In this document: positions 53,706 to 62,517 of the stretch, in pieces | How positions within the stretch are numbered: position 1 is the first letter of the stretch | How the letters are laid out: each line of letters begins with the position of its first letter | Origin: Streptomyces flavochromogenes | GTDB taxonomy: Bacteria > Actinomycetota > Actinomycetes > Streptomycetales > Streptomycetaceae | Assembly (NCBI RefSeq): GCF_000717595.1 | Contig: NZ_JNZO01000025.1 | Span: forward strand, 162,992-226,991 | DNA length: 64,000 bases | Direction: 5' to 3' | Notes under the pieces: generated by a model | Database searches by the model: none | What the model was told of the DNA's origin: nothing | The model's input: only the letters and a program-made list of their open reading frames with translations | Position numbers and translations under genes: made by a program

Positions 53706-54509
53706 TCAGGTGGCCGGCTGCGGTGTCAGCTGACTCGCGAGCCAGGTCGGCACGCCACCCAGGAGGCGGAAGAGGCGGCGGGCCTCGGCGCGCAGTCGCC
53801 CGGCCTCCGGTTCCGTCTCCGTGGTGGCGAGTGCGGTGAGGGCCGGGGCCGTACCGACCAGATAGCCCAACTCCTCGCGGATGCGCAGCGATTCGGCGAA
53901 GCCGTGCCGCGCCTCCGCCAACTCTCCTTCACGCAGGGCGAGTCCGGCGAGGTGTCGCCAAGTGGAGGACAGCAGCAGCGAGTCGCCCTGCGCGGTGGCC
54001 CCGGCGTGCGCCCTGCGGTACGCGGCGCGGGCCGCCTGCGGGGAGTCGCCGAGGTTCTGTGCGATGAGCCCGCGCCGCAGGTCGAGCAGCGGCCTTCCCT
54101 CGGCCGACGGGGCGATCAGGGCGGCCGCCCGGCCCAGTGCCATGCGTGCCTCGTCGGCCCGGTCGCGTACCCCCAGAAGTGTCGACGCGTAGGCCAGATA
54201 GCCGCGTTCGCAGGCGGCGGCCCCGCGTTCCTCGTCGGTGCCGGCCACCGCCTCGGCCGCCCGGAGCGCCTCCTCCGCGTCGGCCCAGCCCTGTTCCGTG
54301 TAGAGGCAGCGCTCGATCAGCAGCGCGGCCCGTTCGAGTGCGGCGGCCGGTTCGGTCGCGTGGGGCGCGAGCAGCGCGGCCGCGTCCGTCCAGCAACCCC
54401 GGGAGCGGAGCCGCCATATGGCGGTCTCCACGGGAGTCTCCTTGCCGTAGGCGAGGGACGGATCTTCGCCGCCCCTTGATTCGGAACCAGACATGGCGGT
54501 ATCCGCCAC
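53706..54509 (-). CDS. TPR-like helical repeat protein
   Basis: A 267-residue all-helical protein made of about six helix pairs with TPR-like spacing (AALERAALLIERCLY, ADAEEALRAAEAVAG, AARAAYRRAHAG, AEARHGFAESLRIREELG). GTG 54509 follows GGAGGG; ATG 54494 is the alternative. It probably mediates protein contacts, perhaps with the convergent ATPase/propeller protein. No other domain is visible. Confidence 0.75.
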   Translation of the reverse strand: MADTAMSGSESRGGEDPSLAYGKETPVETAIWRLRSRGCWTDAAALLAPHATEPAAALERAALLIERCLYTEQGWADAEEALRAAEAVAGTDEERGAAACERGYLAYASTLLGVRDRADEARMALGRAAALIAPSAEGRPLLDLRRGLIAQNLGDSPQAARAAYRRAHAGATAQGDSLLLSSTWRHLAGLALREGELAEARHGFAESLRIREELGYLVGTAPALTALATTETEPEAGRLRAEARRLFRLLGGVPTWLASQLTPQPAT

Positions 54510-54695
54510 ATTGCCCTCCCCGAGCGCGCCATTGAGCTGTTGAGTGAGACCCGCATCTCAGCACGAAGGGGAGTACCTGGCCAAGGGGTCAGGTGAAAGA
54601 ATTCACAAGAGTCCGGCGGATCGGTGTACCGCTGTCCGGACCGTGGCCGAAACGGCGTCAGAAGGCCGCCGGGCCCGTGATCAGGCCTCGGCGGA

Positions 54696-54722
54696 GCCCG
54701 TCGGCCGCCCCGGCCGACGGGC
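54696..54722 (-). terminator. Terminator of PucR-family regulator gene
   Basis: GCCCGTCGGCCG and CGGCCGACGGGC form a perfect 12-bp stem with a 3-nt loop, 76 bp after the regulator stop. I see nothing else in 54510-54798. Confidence 0.7.
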
Positions 54723-54798
54723 CCCCACCAGCCCGGACGTCACTCCGTCGGACTCGCCCGAAGGGGTGAATTCGCGTGGGACCCCCCGGGTCATCCGA

Positions 54799-56496
54799 TC
54801 AGCTCATCCGAAGGGCCAGGAAGAAGTCGAGCTTGTCCTCGAGACGGGACAGATCACGGCCCGTGAGCTGCTCGATCCTGCCCACCCGGTACCGCAGCGT
54901 GTTCACGTGCAGGTGGAGCCGGGTCGCACAGCGTGTCCAGGAGCCGTCGCAGTCCAGGAACGCCTCAAGCGTCGGGATCAGCTCCGCGCGGTGCCTGCGG
55001 TCGTAGTCGCGCAGCGGGTCGAGCAGCCGGGCCGTGAACGCGCGCCGGACGTCGTCCGGGACGAACGGCAGCAGCAGCACGTGCGAGGCCAGCTCGTGGT
55101 GGCCGGCGGCGCAGACCCGGCCCGGACGGGCGGCGGCGACCCGGCGGGCGTGCCGGGCCTCCTCCAGGGCCCCGCGCAGGCCCTCCGCCGAGTGCACGGC
55201 GGCGCTGACACCGAGGGTGAGACGCCCGTCGTCGGCCAGGCCGGCCGACAGCGGAGCGCGCACGGCCGCCAGCAGCGCGTCGGCGTGCAGGCCCAGCGCG
55301 GTGGCCGGGCCGTCGTCCTCGCTGTCCGGCAGCGGACCCGCGGCCAGCGGGACCAGCGCGATGGCCTCGTCGCCGCTGTGCGCCACGGCGATCCGGTCGG
55401 CGGACTCGGCGCCGACGGTCGCCGGGTCGACGAGGATCTCCTCCAGGAGGGCCTGGGCGACCGGACCGGCCTCCACGGCGGGGCTCTGACCGGCCTCCTG
55501 CTCCCACTCGACCCTGGCCACGACCACCTGCCAGTGCGGGGCCGTGCCGAGCCCGGGCAGCAGCACCGGGGCGGCCACCCGCAGCCTGGCCGCGATCTCG
55601 GCGGGCGCGGCGCCCGTCTGCACCAGCTCCAGGACCTCCTGGGCGAGCCGGCGCCGTACCGTACGGGCCGCGTCGCGCCGGTCCCGCTCGACGGCGATCA
55701 GCTGGGTGACTCCCTGGAGCAGGTCCAGCCGGGCGGCCGGCCAGTCCCCCGCGTCCGCCTCGACGGCGAGCAGCCAGTCCGAGAGGACGGTCTCGCGCAC
55801 ATCGCGGGAGACGGGGGCCGCGCCCCGGCCGGTGTTGCGGATCGGGAAGAGGGAGTACGCCGTTCCGCCCGTGCTCAGCCGGTGCGGACCGCGCCGTCCG
55901 GTCCGGGTGGCGGCCAGGTGCTCACCGGCGAGGGTGGCGGCGAGCGGGGCCGGGAGGGGCTCGCCCGCGCCCGCGATCTGGCGGCCGGTGGGGGAGAGTA
56001 CCCAGGCCCGCAGATCCAGGTCGGAGCCGAGCAGGTCGAGGACCACCTCGGGGCCGCCGCCCGCCGGTCCCGAGGTCATGAGCCGCCGGTGCCGGTCGAC
56101 GACGGCCGCCAGGTCACCCGCCCGCTCGCCGGAGACCTGTCGAACAACATGTTCGGTGATCGTCGCGAACGCAACGGTCTCGTTCACCGCGAAAAGCGGC
56201 AGCCGATGGCGTGAACACGCCTCTACGAGATCGTCGGGGATGTCGCCCAGCTCCGCCTCGCCCGCGGCAAGGGCGGCGACCCCGGCCGAGGCCAGGATCC
56301 GGGCGAAGGGCTCGGCGTCGGCCGGTTCCCGCAGCCAGGCGAGGCCGGTCAGCACCAGCTCCCCACCGGACAGGTACCGGCTGGGGTCCTTGAGATCCGT
56401 CGTCATCACGCCGCGGACGGTGCGGTCCAGCTCGTCCTCGCCGCCGAGCAGGCGCAGCCCGAGCGCGTCGTTCTCCAGCAGTGCGCGCAGCCGCAT
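54799..56496 (-). CDS. PucR-family regulator of purine catabolism
   Basis: A 565-residue regulator. The N-terminal PucR domain (GLRLLGGEDELDRTVRGVMTTDLKDP in part) occupies about residues 1-125, a GGDEF-like/CdaR region the middle, and the C-terminal PucR helix-turn-helix is TRLHLHVNTLRYRVGRIEQLTG. It is divergent from the xanthine dehydrogenase genes with 308 bp between starts, so it very likely controls them in response to a purine intermediate. Confidence 0.9.
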   Translation of the reverse strand: MRLRALLENDALGLRLLGGEDELDRTVRGVMTTDLKDPSRYLSGGELVLTGLAWLREPADAEPFARILASAGVAALAAGEAELGDIPDDLVEACSRHRLPLFAVNETVAFATITEHVVRQVSGERAGDLAAVVDRHRRLMTSGPAGGGPEVVLDLLGSDLDLRAWVLSPTGRQIAGAGEPLPAPLAATLAGEHLAATRTGRRGPHRLSTGGTAYSLFPIRNTGRGAAPVSRDVRETVLSDWLLAVEADAGDWPAARLDLLQGVTQLIAVERDRRDAARTVRRRLAQEVLELVQTGAAPAEIAARLRVAAPVLLPGLGTAPHWQVVVARVEWEQEAGQSPAVEAGPVAQALLEEILVDPATVGAESADRIAVAHSGDEAIALVPLAAGPLPDSEDDGPATALGLHADALLAAVRAPLSAGLADDGRLTLGVSAAVHSAEGLRGALEEARHARRVAAARPGRVCAAGHHELASHVLLLPFVPDDVRRAFTARLLDPLRDYDRRHRAELIPTLEAFLDCDGSWTRCATRLHLHVNTLRYRVGRIEQLTGRDLSRLEDKLDFFLALRMS

Positions 56497-56532
56497 CGTG
56501 TCGCCGCCGTTCCTTCGTCAGTGAGTGGTGGG

Positions 56533-56632
56533 GTTGTCGCGTTGTCGACGGTGGCGTGGGGCCACCGTTTCCAGGGGAAAACGGCGAGGTGACTGTTCCC
56601 CGCCTTTCGTTCGAATCTACAAGACGACAACG
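56533..56632. promoter_or_regulatory. Divergent control region of PucR and xanthine dehydrogenase genes
   Basis: The 308-bp gap holds GTTGTCG at 56533-56539 and 56541-56547 (direct repeats) and the complement CGACAAC at 56625-56631, plus a 7-bp hairpin CGGTGGC/GCCACCG at 56549-56567. These are candidate operator elements for the PucR-type regulator. Confidence 0.4.
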
Positions 56633-56804
56633 GGACCCAGCCAACTCCTTCATGTTTTCGGTGACTGCACCCGGGCGATCGTGGGCTTGTGTACTAGGCC
56701 ACACACCGCGTGAACAGCACATGAACGTGAAGTCGAGAACCGGCCGTCCCCCCGGAACCCTGCGCACGCCCCCCGATCACCAGAATCACTAGAAGAGAGC
56801 CACC

Positions 56805-57695
56805 ATGGACTTCCTTCGCCCCGCCACCTGGGAGGAGGCGCTCGCCGCCAAGGCAGAGCACCCCACGGCCGTGCCCCTTTCGGGTGGCACGGACGTCATG
56901 GTCGAGATCAATTTCGACCACCGGCGGCCCGAGTACCTCCTGGACCTGAACCGCATCGAGCTGCTGCGTGAGTGGGAGGTCGGCGAGGAGAACGTCCGCC
57001 TCGGCGCCGCCGTTCCGTACACCCAGATCATGGAGAACCTGCGGGCCGAGCTGCCCGGCCTGGCACTCGCCTCGCACACGGTCGCCTCCCCGCAGATCCG
57101 CAACCGCGGCGGCGTCGGGGGCAACCTCGGCACCGCATCGCCCGCCGGCGACGCCCACCCGGCCCTGCTCGCCGCGGGCGCCGAGGTCGAGGTCGAGTCG
57201 GTGCGCGGCAACCGGTTCATCCCGATCGACGAGTTCTACACGGGTGTGAAGCGCAACGCGCTGCAGCCCGACGAGCTCATCAAGACCGTCCACATCAAGA
57301 AGGCGGACGGCCCCCAGCAGTACTCCAAGGTCGGCACCCGCAACGCGATGGTCATCGCCGTCTGCGCCTTCGGCCTGGCCCTGCACCCGGAGACCCGGAC
57401 CGTGCGGACCGGCATCGGCTCCGCCGCACCGACCCCGATCCGCGCCAAGGAGGCCGAGGCCTTCCTGAACGCGGCTCTGGAGGAGGGCGGCTTCTGGGAC
57501 AACGGCAAGATCATCACCCCGTCGATCGCGAAGCAGTTCGCCGACCTCTGCTCGGGCGCCGCCAACCCGATCGACGATGTCCGAGGCACCGCCAAGTACC
57601 GCCGCCACGCCGTCGGCATCATGGCCCGCCGCCAGCTCGGCTGGACCTGGGAGCATTACCGCGGCAGCGGTCGCACGCTTGAGGGAGCTGCATAA
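56805..57695 (+). CDS. Xanthine dehydrogenase, FAD-binding subunit
   Basis: A 296-residue FAD subunit of a three-part molybdenum hydroxylase. FAD-contact motifs are PLSGGTDVMVEI and RNRGGVGGNLGTASPAGD; the C-terminal CO dehydrogenase flavoprotein domain follows. A purine-rich GAAGAGAG precedes ATG 56805. It passes electrons from the [2Fe-2S] subunit to NAD+ or another acceptor. The next gene starts 3 bp after the stop. Confidence 0.92.
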   Translation: MDFLRPATWEEALAAKAEHPTAVPLSGGTDVMVEINFDHRRPEYLLDLNRIELLREWEVGEENVRLGAAVPYTQIMENLRAELPGLALASHTVASPQIRNRGGVGGNLGTASPAGDAHPALLAAGAEVEVESVRGNRFIPIDEFYTGVKRNALQPDELIKTVHIKKADGPQQYSKVGTRNAMVIAVCAFGLALHPETRTVRTGIGSAAPTPIRAKEAEAFLNAALEEGGFWDNGKIITPSIAKQFADLCSGAANPIDDVRGTAKYRRHAVGIMARRQLGWTWEHYRGSGRTLEGAA

Positions 57696-57697
57696 CC

Positions 57698-58294
57698 ATG
57701 CGCGTCAATTTCACGGTCAACGGACGTCCGCAGGAAGCCGACGACGTCTGGGAGGGCGAGTCCCTCCTCTACGTCCTGCGCGAGCGGCTGGGCCTGCCCG
57801 GCTCCAAGAACGCCTGCGAGCAGGGTGAATGCGGTTCCTGCACGGTCCGCCTCGACGGAGTGCCGGTCTGTTCCTGCCTCGTCGCGGCCGGCCAGGTCGA
57901 GGGCCGCGAGGTCGTCACCGTCGAAGGCCTCGCCGAGTTCGCCAAGGAGCGTTCCGAGCACGCCGGTTGCGCCTCCGGCGCCTGCGGCACCTCGCTCGAC
58001 GCCGCCAAGAGGTGGGAAGCCAAGCCCGGTCAGGACTCCCAGACCGGCGAGGGCGTCGAACTGTCCCCGATCCAGCAGGCGTTCATCGACGCCGGCGCCG
58101 TCCAGTGCGGCTTCTGCACCCCCGGTCTGCTGGTCGCGGCCGACGAGATGCTGGAGCGCAACCCGTCCCCGACGGACGCGGACATCCGCGAGGCGCTCTC
58201 CGGCAACCTCTGCCGCTGCACGGGTTACGAGAAGATCCTCGACGCGGTCCGCCTCGCGGCCGCTCGCCAGGAGCGTCAGGGAGAGGCGGTCTGA
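57698..58294 (+). CDS. Xanthine dehydrogenase, [2Fe-2S] subunit
   Basis: A 198-residue iron-sulfur subunit with two clusters. The plant-ferredoxin-like cluster ligands are in KNACEQGECGSCTV and the later Cys in PVCSC; the second helical cluster domain has QCGFCTPG and NLCRCTGYEKI. An insert of about 30 residues around 85-110, with two Cys (AGCASGACG), lies between the halves. It is 3 bp from each neighbour, in a single operon. Confidence 0.93.
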   Translation: MRVNFTVNGRPQEADDVWEGESLLYVLRERLGLPGSKNACEQGECGSCTVRLDGVPVCSCLVAAGQVEGREVVTVEGLAEFAKERSEHAGCASGACGTSLDAAKRWEAKPGQDSQTGEGVELSPIQQAFIDAGAVQCGFCTPGLLVAADEMLERNPSPTDADIREALSGNLCRCTGYEKILDAVRLAAARQERQGEAV

Positions 58295-58296
58295 CG

Positions 58297-60696
58297 ATGG
58301 CTCAGAACACACGCACCGTTCCGGTGGGCACGCCCACCGACGTCACGCAGAACCACGTCAAGGGCGGCATCGGCGAGTCCACGCTCCGTCCGGACGGCAC
58401 CCTCAAGGTCACCGGCGAGTTCGCGTACTCCTCGGACATGTGGCACGAGGACATGCTGTGGGGCCAGATCCTGCGCTCCACCGTCGCGCACGCCGAGATC
58501 CTGTCCATCGACACCTCCGAGGCCCTCACGATGGACGGCGTCTACGCCGTCCTGACCCACGAGGACCTGCCCGCCGCGAAGAACTACGGCATGGAGTTCC
58601 AGGACACCCCGGTCCTCGCCTACGGCAAGGTCCGTCACCACGGTGAGCCGGTCGCCCTCGTGGCCGCCGACCACCCGGAGACCGCCCGCCGCGCCGCCGC
58701 GAAGATCAAGATCGAGTACCGGGAGCTCCCGGTCATCACGGACGAGGCCTCGGCCACCGCTCCGGACGCGATCCTGGTCCACGAGAACCGCGACGACCAC
58801 CACTCCGGTCACGTCCCGCACATGAACATCGTGCACCGCCAGCCGATCATCCGCGGCAACGCCGCCGAGGCCGCCAAGCGGGCCGACGTCATCGTCAGCG
58901 GCGAGTACACCTTCGGCATGCAGGACCAGGCCTTCCTCGGCCCGGAGTCCGGCCTCGCCGTGCCGGCCGAGGACGGCGGCGTCGACCTGTACGTCGCCAC
59001 CCAGTGGCTGCACTCGGACCTCAAGCAGATCGCCCCCTGCCTCGGCCTGCCCGAGGAGAAGGTCCGCATGACGATGGCCGGCGTCGGCGGCGCGTTCGGC
59101 GGCCGCGAGGACATCTCCATGCAGATCCTCGCGTCCATCCTCGCGCTGCGCACCGGCAAGCCCGTCAAGATGGTCTACAACCGGTACGAGTCCTTCTTCG
59201 GGCACGTCCACCGGCACCCGGCCAAGCTCTGGTACGAGCACGGCGCCACCAAGGACGGCAAGCTCACGCACATGAAGTGCAAGATCGTGCTCGACGGCGG
59301 GGCCTACGCCTCGTCGACGGCATCGGTCGTCGGCAACGCCTCGTCCCTCTCGGTCGGCCCGTACGTCATCGAGGACGTCGAGATCGAGGCGATCGGCCTC
59401 TACACCAACAACCCGCCCTGCGGCGCGATGCGCGGCTTCGGCGCGGTCCAGGCCTGCTTCGCCTACGAGGCCCAGATGGACAAGCTCGCGGCGAAGCTGG
59501 GCATGGACCCGGTGGAACTGCGCCAGCTCAACGCCATGGAGCAGGGCACGATCATGCCGACCGGCCAGGTCGTGGACTCGCCGGCGCCGGTCGCCGAGCT
59601 GCTGCGCCGGGTCAAGGCCCGTCCCATGCCGCCGGAGCGCCAGTGGGAGACCGCCGGCGAAGGCGCGGACGTCCGCGCGCTGCCGGGCGGCCTGTCCAAC
59701 ACCACGCACGGCGAGAGCGTCGTGCGGGGCGTCGGCTACGCCGTCGGCATCAAGAACGTCGGCTTCTCCGAGGGCTTCGACGACTACTCGACCGCCAAGA
59801 TCCGTATGGAGGTCATCAACGGCGAGGCCGTCGCCACCGTCCACACCGCGATGGCGGAGGTCGGCCAGGGCGGTGTCACCATCCACGCGCAGATCGCCCG
59901 CACCGAGCTCGGCGTCCAGCAGGTCACCATCCACCCCGCCGACACCCAGGTGGGCTCGGCGGGTTCGACCTCCGCGGGCCGTCAGACGTACATGACCGGC
60001 GGCGCCATCAAGAACTCCTGCGAGATCGTCCGCGAGAAGGTCCTGGAGATCGGCCGGCGCAAGTTCGGCTCGTACCACCCGGCCTGGGCCAACGCCGAAC
60101 TCCTCCTGGAGGGCGGCAAGGTCGTCACCGACGGCGGCGAGGCGCTGGCCTCCATCGCGGACGTCCTCGGCGACCAGTCGGTGGAGGTCGAGGAGGAGTG
60201 GCGGCACCGCCCCACCCAGGCCTTCGACCTCGTCACCGGCCAGGGCGACGGTCACGTCCAGTACGCCTTCGCCGCGCACCGCGCGGTGGTGGAGGTCGAC
60301 ACCGAGCTCGGTCTGGTCAAGGTCATCGAACTGGCCTGTGCCCAGGACGTCGGCAAGGCGGTCAACCCGCTCTCCGTGGTCGGCCAGATCCAGGGTGGCA
60401 CCACCCAGGGCCTGGGCGTCGCGGTGATGGAGGAGATCATCGTCGACCCGAAGACCGCGAAGGTGCGCAACCCCTCCTTCACGGACTACCTGATCCCGAC
60501 CATCCTCGACACGCCGACCATCCCGGTCGACTACCTCGAGCTGGCCGACCCCAACGCGCCGTACGGCGTGCGGGGCATCGGCGAGGCCCCGACCCTGTCG
60601 TCCACCCCGGCCGTCCTCGCGGCGATCCGGGCGGCGACGGGCCTGGAGCTCAACAAGACGCCGGTCCGCCCCGAGGCGCTCACCGGCACCCTCTAG
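58297..60696 (+). CDS. Xanthine dehydrogenase, molybdenum-binding subunit
   Basis: A 799-residue molybdopterin subunit that hydroxylates hypoxanthine/xanthine. Cofactor-contact motifs GVGGAFGGRED and AMRGFGAVQA are present, and the catalytic Glu is in GVRGIGEAP. The ATG at 58297 overlaps no neighbour but is 2 bp after the previous stop. The purine transporter and XdhC downstream and the PucR regulator upstream fit a xanthine dehydrogenase rather than a CO or aldehyde dehydrogenase. Confidence 0.92.
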   Translation: MAQNTRTVPVGTPTDVTQNHVKGGIGESTLRPDGTLKVTGEFAYSSDMWHEDMLWGQILRSTVAHAEILSIDTSEALTMDGVYAVLTHEDLPAAKNYGMEFQDTPVLAYGKVRHHGEPVALVAADHPETARRAAAKIKIEYRELPVITDEASATAPDAILVHENRDDHHSGHVPHMNIVHRQPIIRGNAAEAAKRADVIVSGEYTFGMQDQAFLGPESGLAVPAEDGGVDLYVATQWLHSDLKQIAPCLGLPEEKVRMTMAGVGGAFGGREDISMQILASILALRTGKPVKMVYNRYESFFGHVHRHPAKLWYEHGATKDGKLTHMKCKIVLDGGAYASSTASVVGNASSLSVGPYVIEDVEIEAIGLYTNNPPCGAMRGFGAVQACFAYEAQMDKLAAKLGMDPVELRQLNAMEQGTIMPTGQVVDSPAPVAELLRRVKARPMPPERQWETAGEGADVRALPGGLSNTTHGESVVRGVGYAVGIKNVGFSEGFDDYSTAKIRMEVINGEAVATVHTAMAEVGQGGVTIHAQIARTELGVQQVTIHPADTQVGSAGSTSAGRQTYMTGGAIKNSCEIVREKVLEIGRRKFGSYHPAWANAELLLEGGKVVTDGGEALASIADVLGDQSVEVEEEWRHRPTQAFDLVTGQGDGHVQYAFAAHRAVVEVDTELGLVKVIELACAQDVGKAVNPLSVVGQIQGGTTQGLGVAVMEEIIVDPKTAKVRNPSFTDYLIPTILDTPTIPVDYLELADPNAPYGVRGIGEAPTLSSTPAVLAAIRAATGLELNKTPVRPEALTGTL

Positions 60697-60769
60697 GACT
60701 CTCCGGGCGGTACGTGCCTCCCAGGGAACGTCACACCTCCCCAGCCCGTACCGCCCGGAGTAACCCCCA

Positions 60770-60870
60770 GCAGTACCCGCAGTACCAGCAACACCCCGCA
60801 GTACCGGCAACACCCCGTAGTAACCGCAGTACCAGCAACACCAGCGATACCCCCGCAGTACCCCGCAGTG
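60770..60870. repeat. Short tandem repeats after xanthine dehydrogenase genes
   Basis: GCAGTAC recurs at 60770, 60779, 60798, 60826 and 60855, with a near copy at 60865. A 19-bp unit (GCAGTACCAGCAACACCCC) occurs almost exactly at 60779 and 60798, and again in part at 60826. The stretch lies in the 311-bp gap before the permease gene; otherwise I see no gene there. Confidence 0.8.
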
Positions 60871-61007
60871 CCGATTCATTCCGTTCGTCTCGGGCCGTCC
60901 CCCGGGTCGTGCAGCCCACGCAGCATCCCAAATCCCGCAACTTCAGCAGATCAGAAGTCCTTCGAGGTCTGACGCGGGTGCCCCTTTGAACCTTGGGAGT
61001 AGGCCCC

Positions 61008-62474
61008 ATGACCCAGTCGTCTGTGGAGCCCAAGACCGCTTCGGAGGACGCGGGCTCCGGCTCGAACGTCCCCGCCGGCCGCTCTTGGCTCGACCGGTAC
61101 TTTCACATCTCGGAGAGAGGATCCACCGTCGCGACGGAGATCCGCGGCGGCGTCACCACCTTCATGGCGATGGCGTACATTCTCCTGCTCAACCCCCTGA
61201 TCCTCGGCGGCAAGGATGTCGACGGCAACGTCCTCAGCCAGCCCGCCCTCATCACCGCGACCGCGCTCGCCGCCGCCGTGACCACCCTGCTGATGGGCTT
61301 CTGGGGCAAGGTCCCGCTCGCCCTCGCAGCCGGTCTCAGCGTCTCCGGCGTGCTGTCCTCGCAGGTCATCGCCGTCATGACCTGGCCGCAGGCCATGGCC
61401 ATGTGTGTGGCCTACGGTGTGGTGATCTGTCTCCTGGTGGTCACCGGCCTCCGTGAGATGATCATGAACGCGATCCCGCTGGCGATCAAGCACGCGATCA
61501 CCATCGGCATCGGCCTCTTCATCGCACTGATCGGCTTCGTCAAGGCGGGCTTCGTCCACGAGAACCCCTCTCCCGGTGGTGGCCCGGTCGTCCTCGGCCC
61601 GGCCGGTGAGCTGGCCGGCTGGCCGGTCCTCATCTTCGCCTTCACGCTGCTGCTGATCTTCGCGCTCCAGGCCCGCAACGTGCCCGGCGCCATCCTGATC
61701 GGCATCGTGGCGGGCACGGTCATCGCCGCCGTCGTCAACGCCGTCGGCGACCTGCCGGCCAAGGCCTGGTTCTCCGGCCCGCCGGAGCTCAACGGCAGCG
61801 CGGTCTCCACGCCGGACTTCTCGCTCATCGGCGAGGTGTCCTTCAGCGGCTGGGGCGACGTCGGCTACATCACGATCACCATGATCATCTTCACTCTGGT
61901 GCTCGCCGGCTTCTTCGACGCCATGGCCACGATCATCGGCGTCGGCTCCGAGGCCAAGCTCGCCGACTCCCAGGGCCGGATGCCCGGCCTCTCCAAGGCG
62001 CTGTTCATCGACGGCGCGGGCGGTGTCATCGGCGGCGGCGTCGGCGGCTCAGGCCAGACGGTCTTCGTCGAGTCGGCCACCGGCGTCGGCGAGGGTGCCC
62101 GCACGGGTCTCTCCTCCGTCGTCACCGGCGCGTTCTTCGCGGCCTGCCTCTTCTTCACCCCGATCACCGCGATCGTGCCGGCCGAGGTGGCCTCCGCGGC
62201 CCTGGTCGTCATCGGCGCGATGATGATGCAGAACGCCAAGCACGTCGACTGGAGCGACCGCTCCGTCGCGATCCCGGTGTTCCTCACCGTGGTCCTGATG
62301 CCGTTCACGTACACCATCACCACGGGTGTCGCGGCCGGCGTCATCTCCTACACCGTCATCAAGACGGCGCAGGGCAAGGCACGCGAAGTGGGCGCCTTCA
62401 TGTGGGGCCTGACCGCGATCTTCATCGTGTTCTTCGCGATCCATCCGATCGAGAGCTGGCTGAACGTCAGCTGA
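61008..62474 (+). CDS. Purine permease, NCS2/AzgA-like
   Basis: A 488-residue permease with 12-14 hydrophobic segments. The N-terminal RGGVTTFMAMAYILLLNPLIL and the ligand-region FFDAMATIIGVGSEA and GGSGQTVFVESATGVGEGARTG are typical of AzgA-type adenine/guanine/hypoxanthine transporters. ATG 61008 has GGGAG nine nt upstream; TTG 60993 is less likely. It feeds substrate to the xanthine dehydrogenase encoded upstream. Confidence 0.92.
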   Translation: MTQSSVEPKTASEDAGSGSNVPAGRSWLDRYFHISERGSTVATEIRGGVTTFMAMAYILLLNPLILGGKDVDGNVLSQPALITATALAAAVTTLLMGFWGKVPLALAAGLSVSGVLSSQVIAVMTWPQAMAMCVAYGVVICLLVVTGLREMIMNAIPLAIKHAITIGIGLFIALIGFVKAGFVHENPSPGGGPVVLGPAGELAGWPVLIFAFTLLLIFALQARNVPGAILIGIVAGTVIAAVVNAVGDLPAKAWFSGPPELNGSAVSTPDFSLIGEVSFSGWGDVGYITITMIIFTLVLAGFFDAMATIIGVGSEAKLADSQGRMPGLSKALFIDGAGGVIGGGVGGSGQTVFVESATGVGEGARTGLSSVVTGAFFAACLFFTPITAIVPAEVASAALVVIGAMMMQNAKHVDWSDRSVAIPVFLTVVLMPFTYTITTGVAAGVISYTVIKTAQGKAREVGAFMWGLTAIFIVFFAIHPIESWLNVS

Positions 62475-62517
62475 CGCCCGTACCTTCACCCTCCACACAC
62501 ATATCGAGGAGTTCGAG

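Noticed and set aside
56721..56792. 23-codon ORF (starting MNVKSRTGRPPG) just before the xanthine dehydrogenase FAD gene
   Set aside because: No ribosome site, no hairpin hiding the next start, and no sequence feature of a leader peptide; judged chance, unlike the rsgA and sir leaders.
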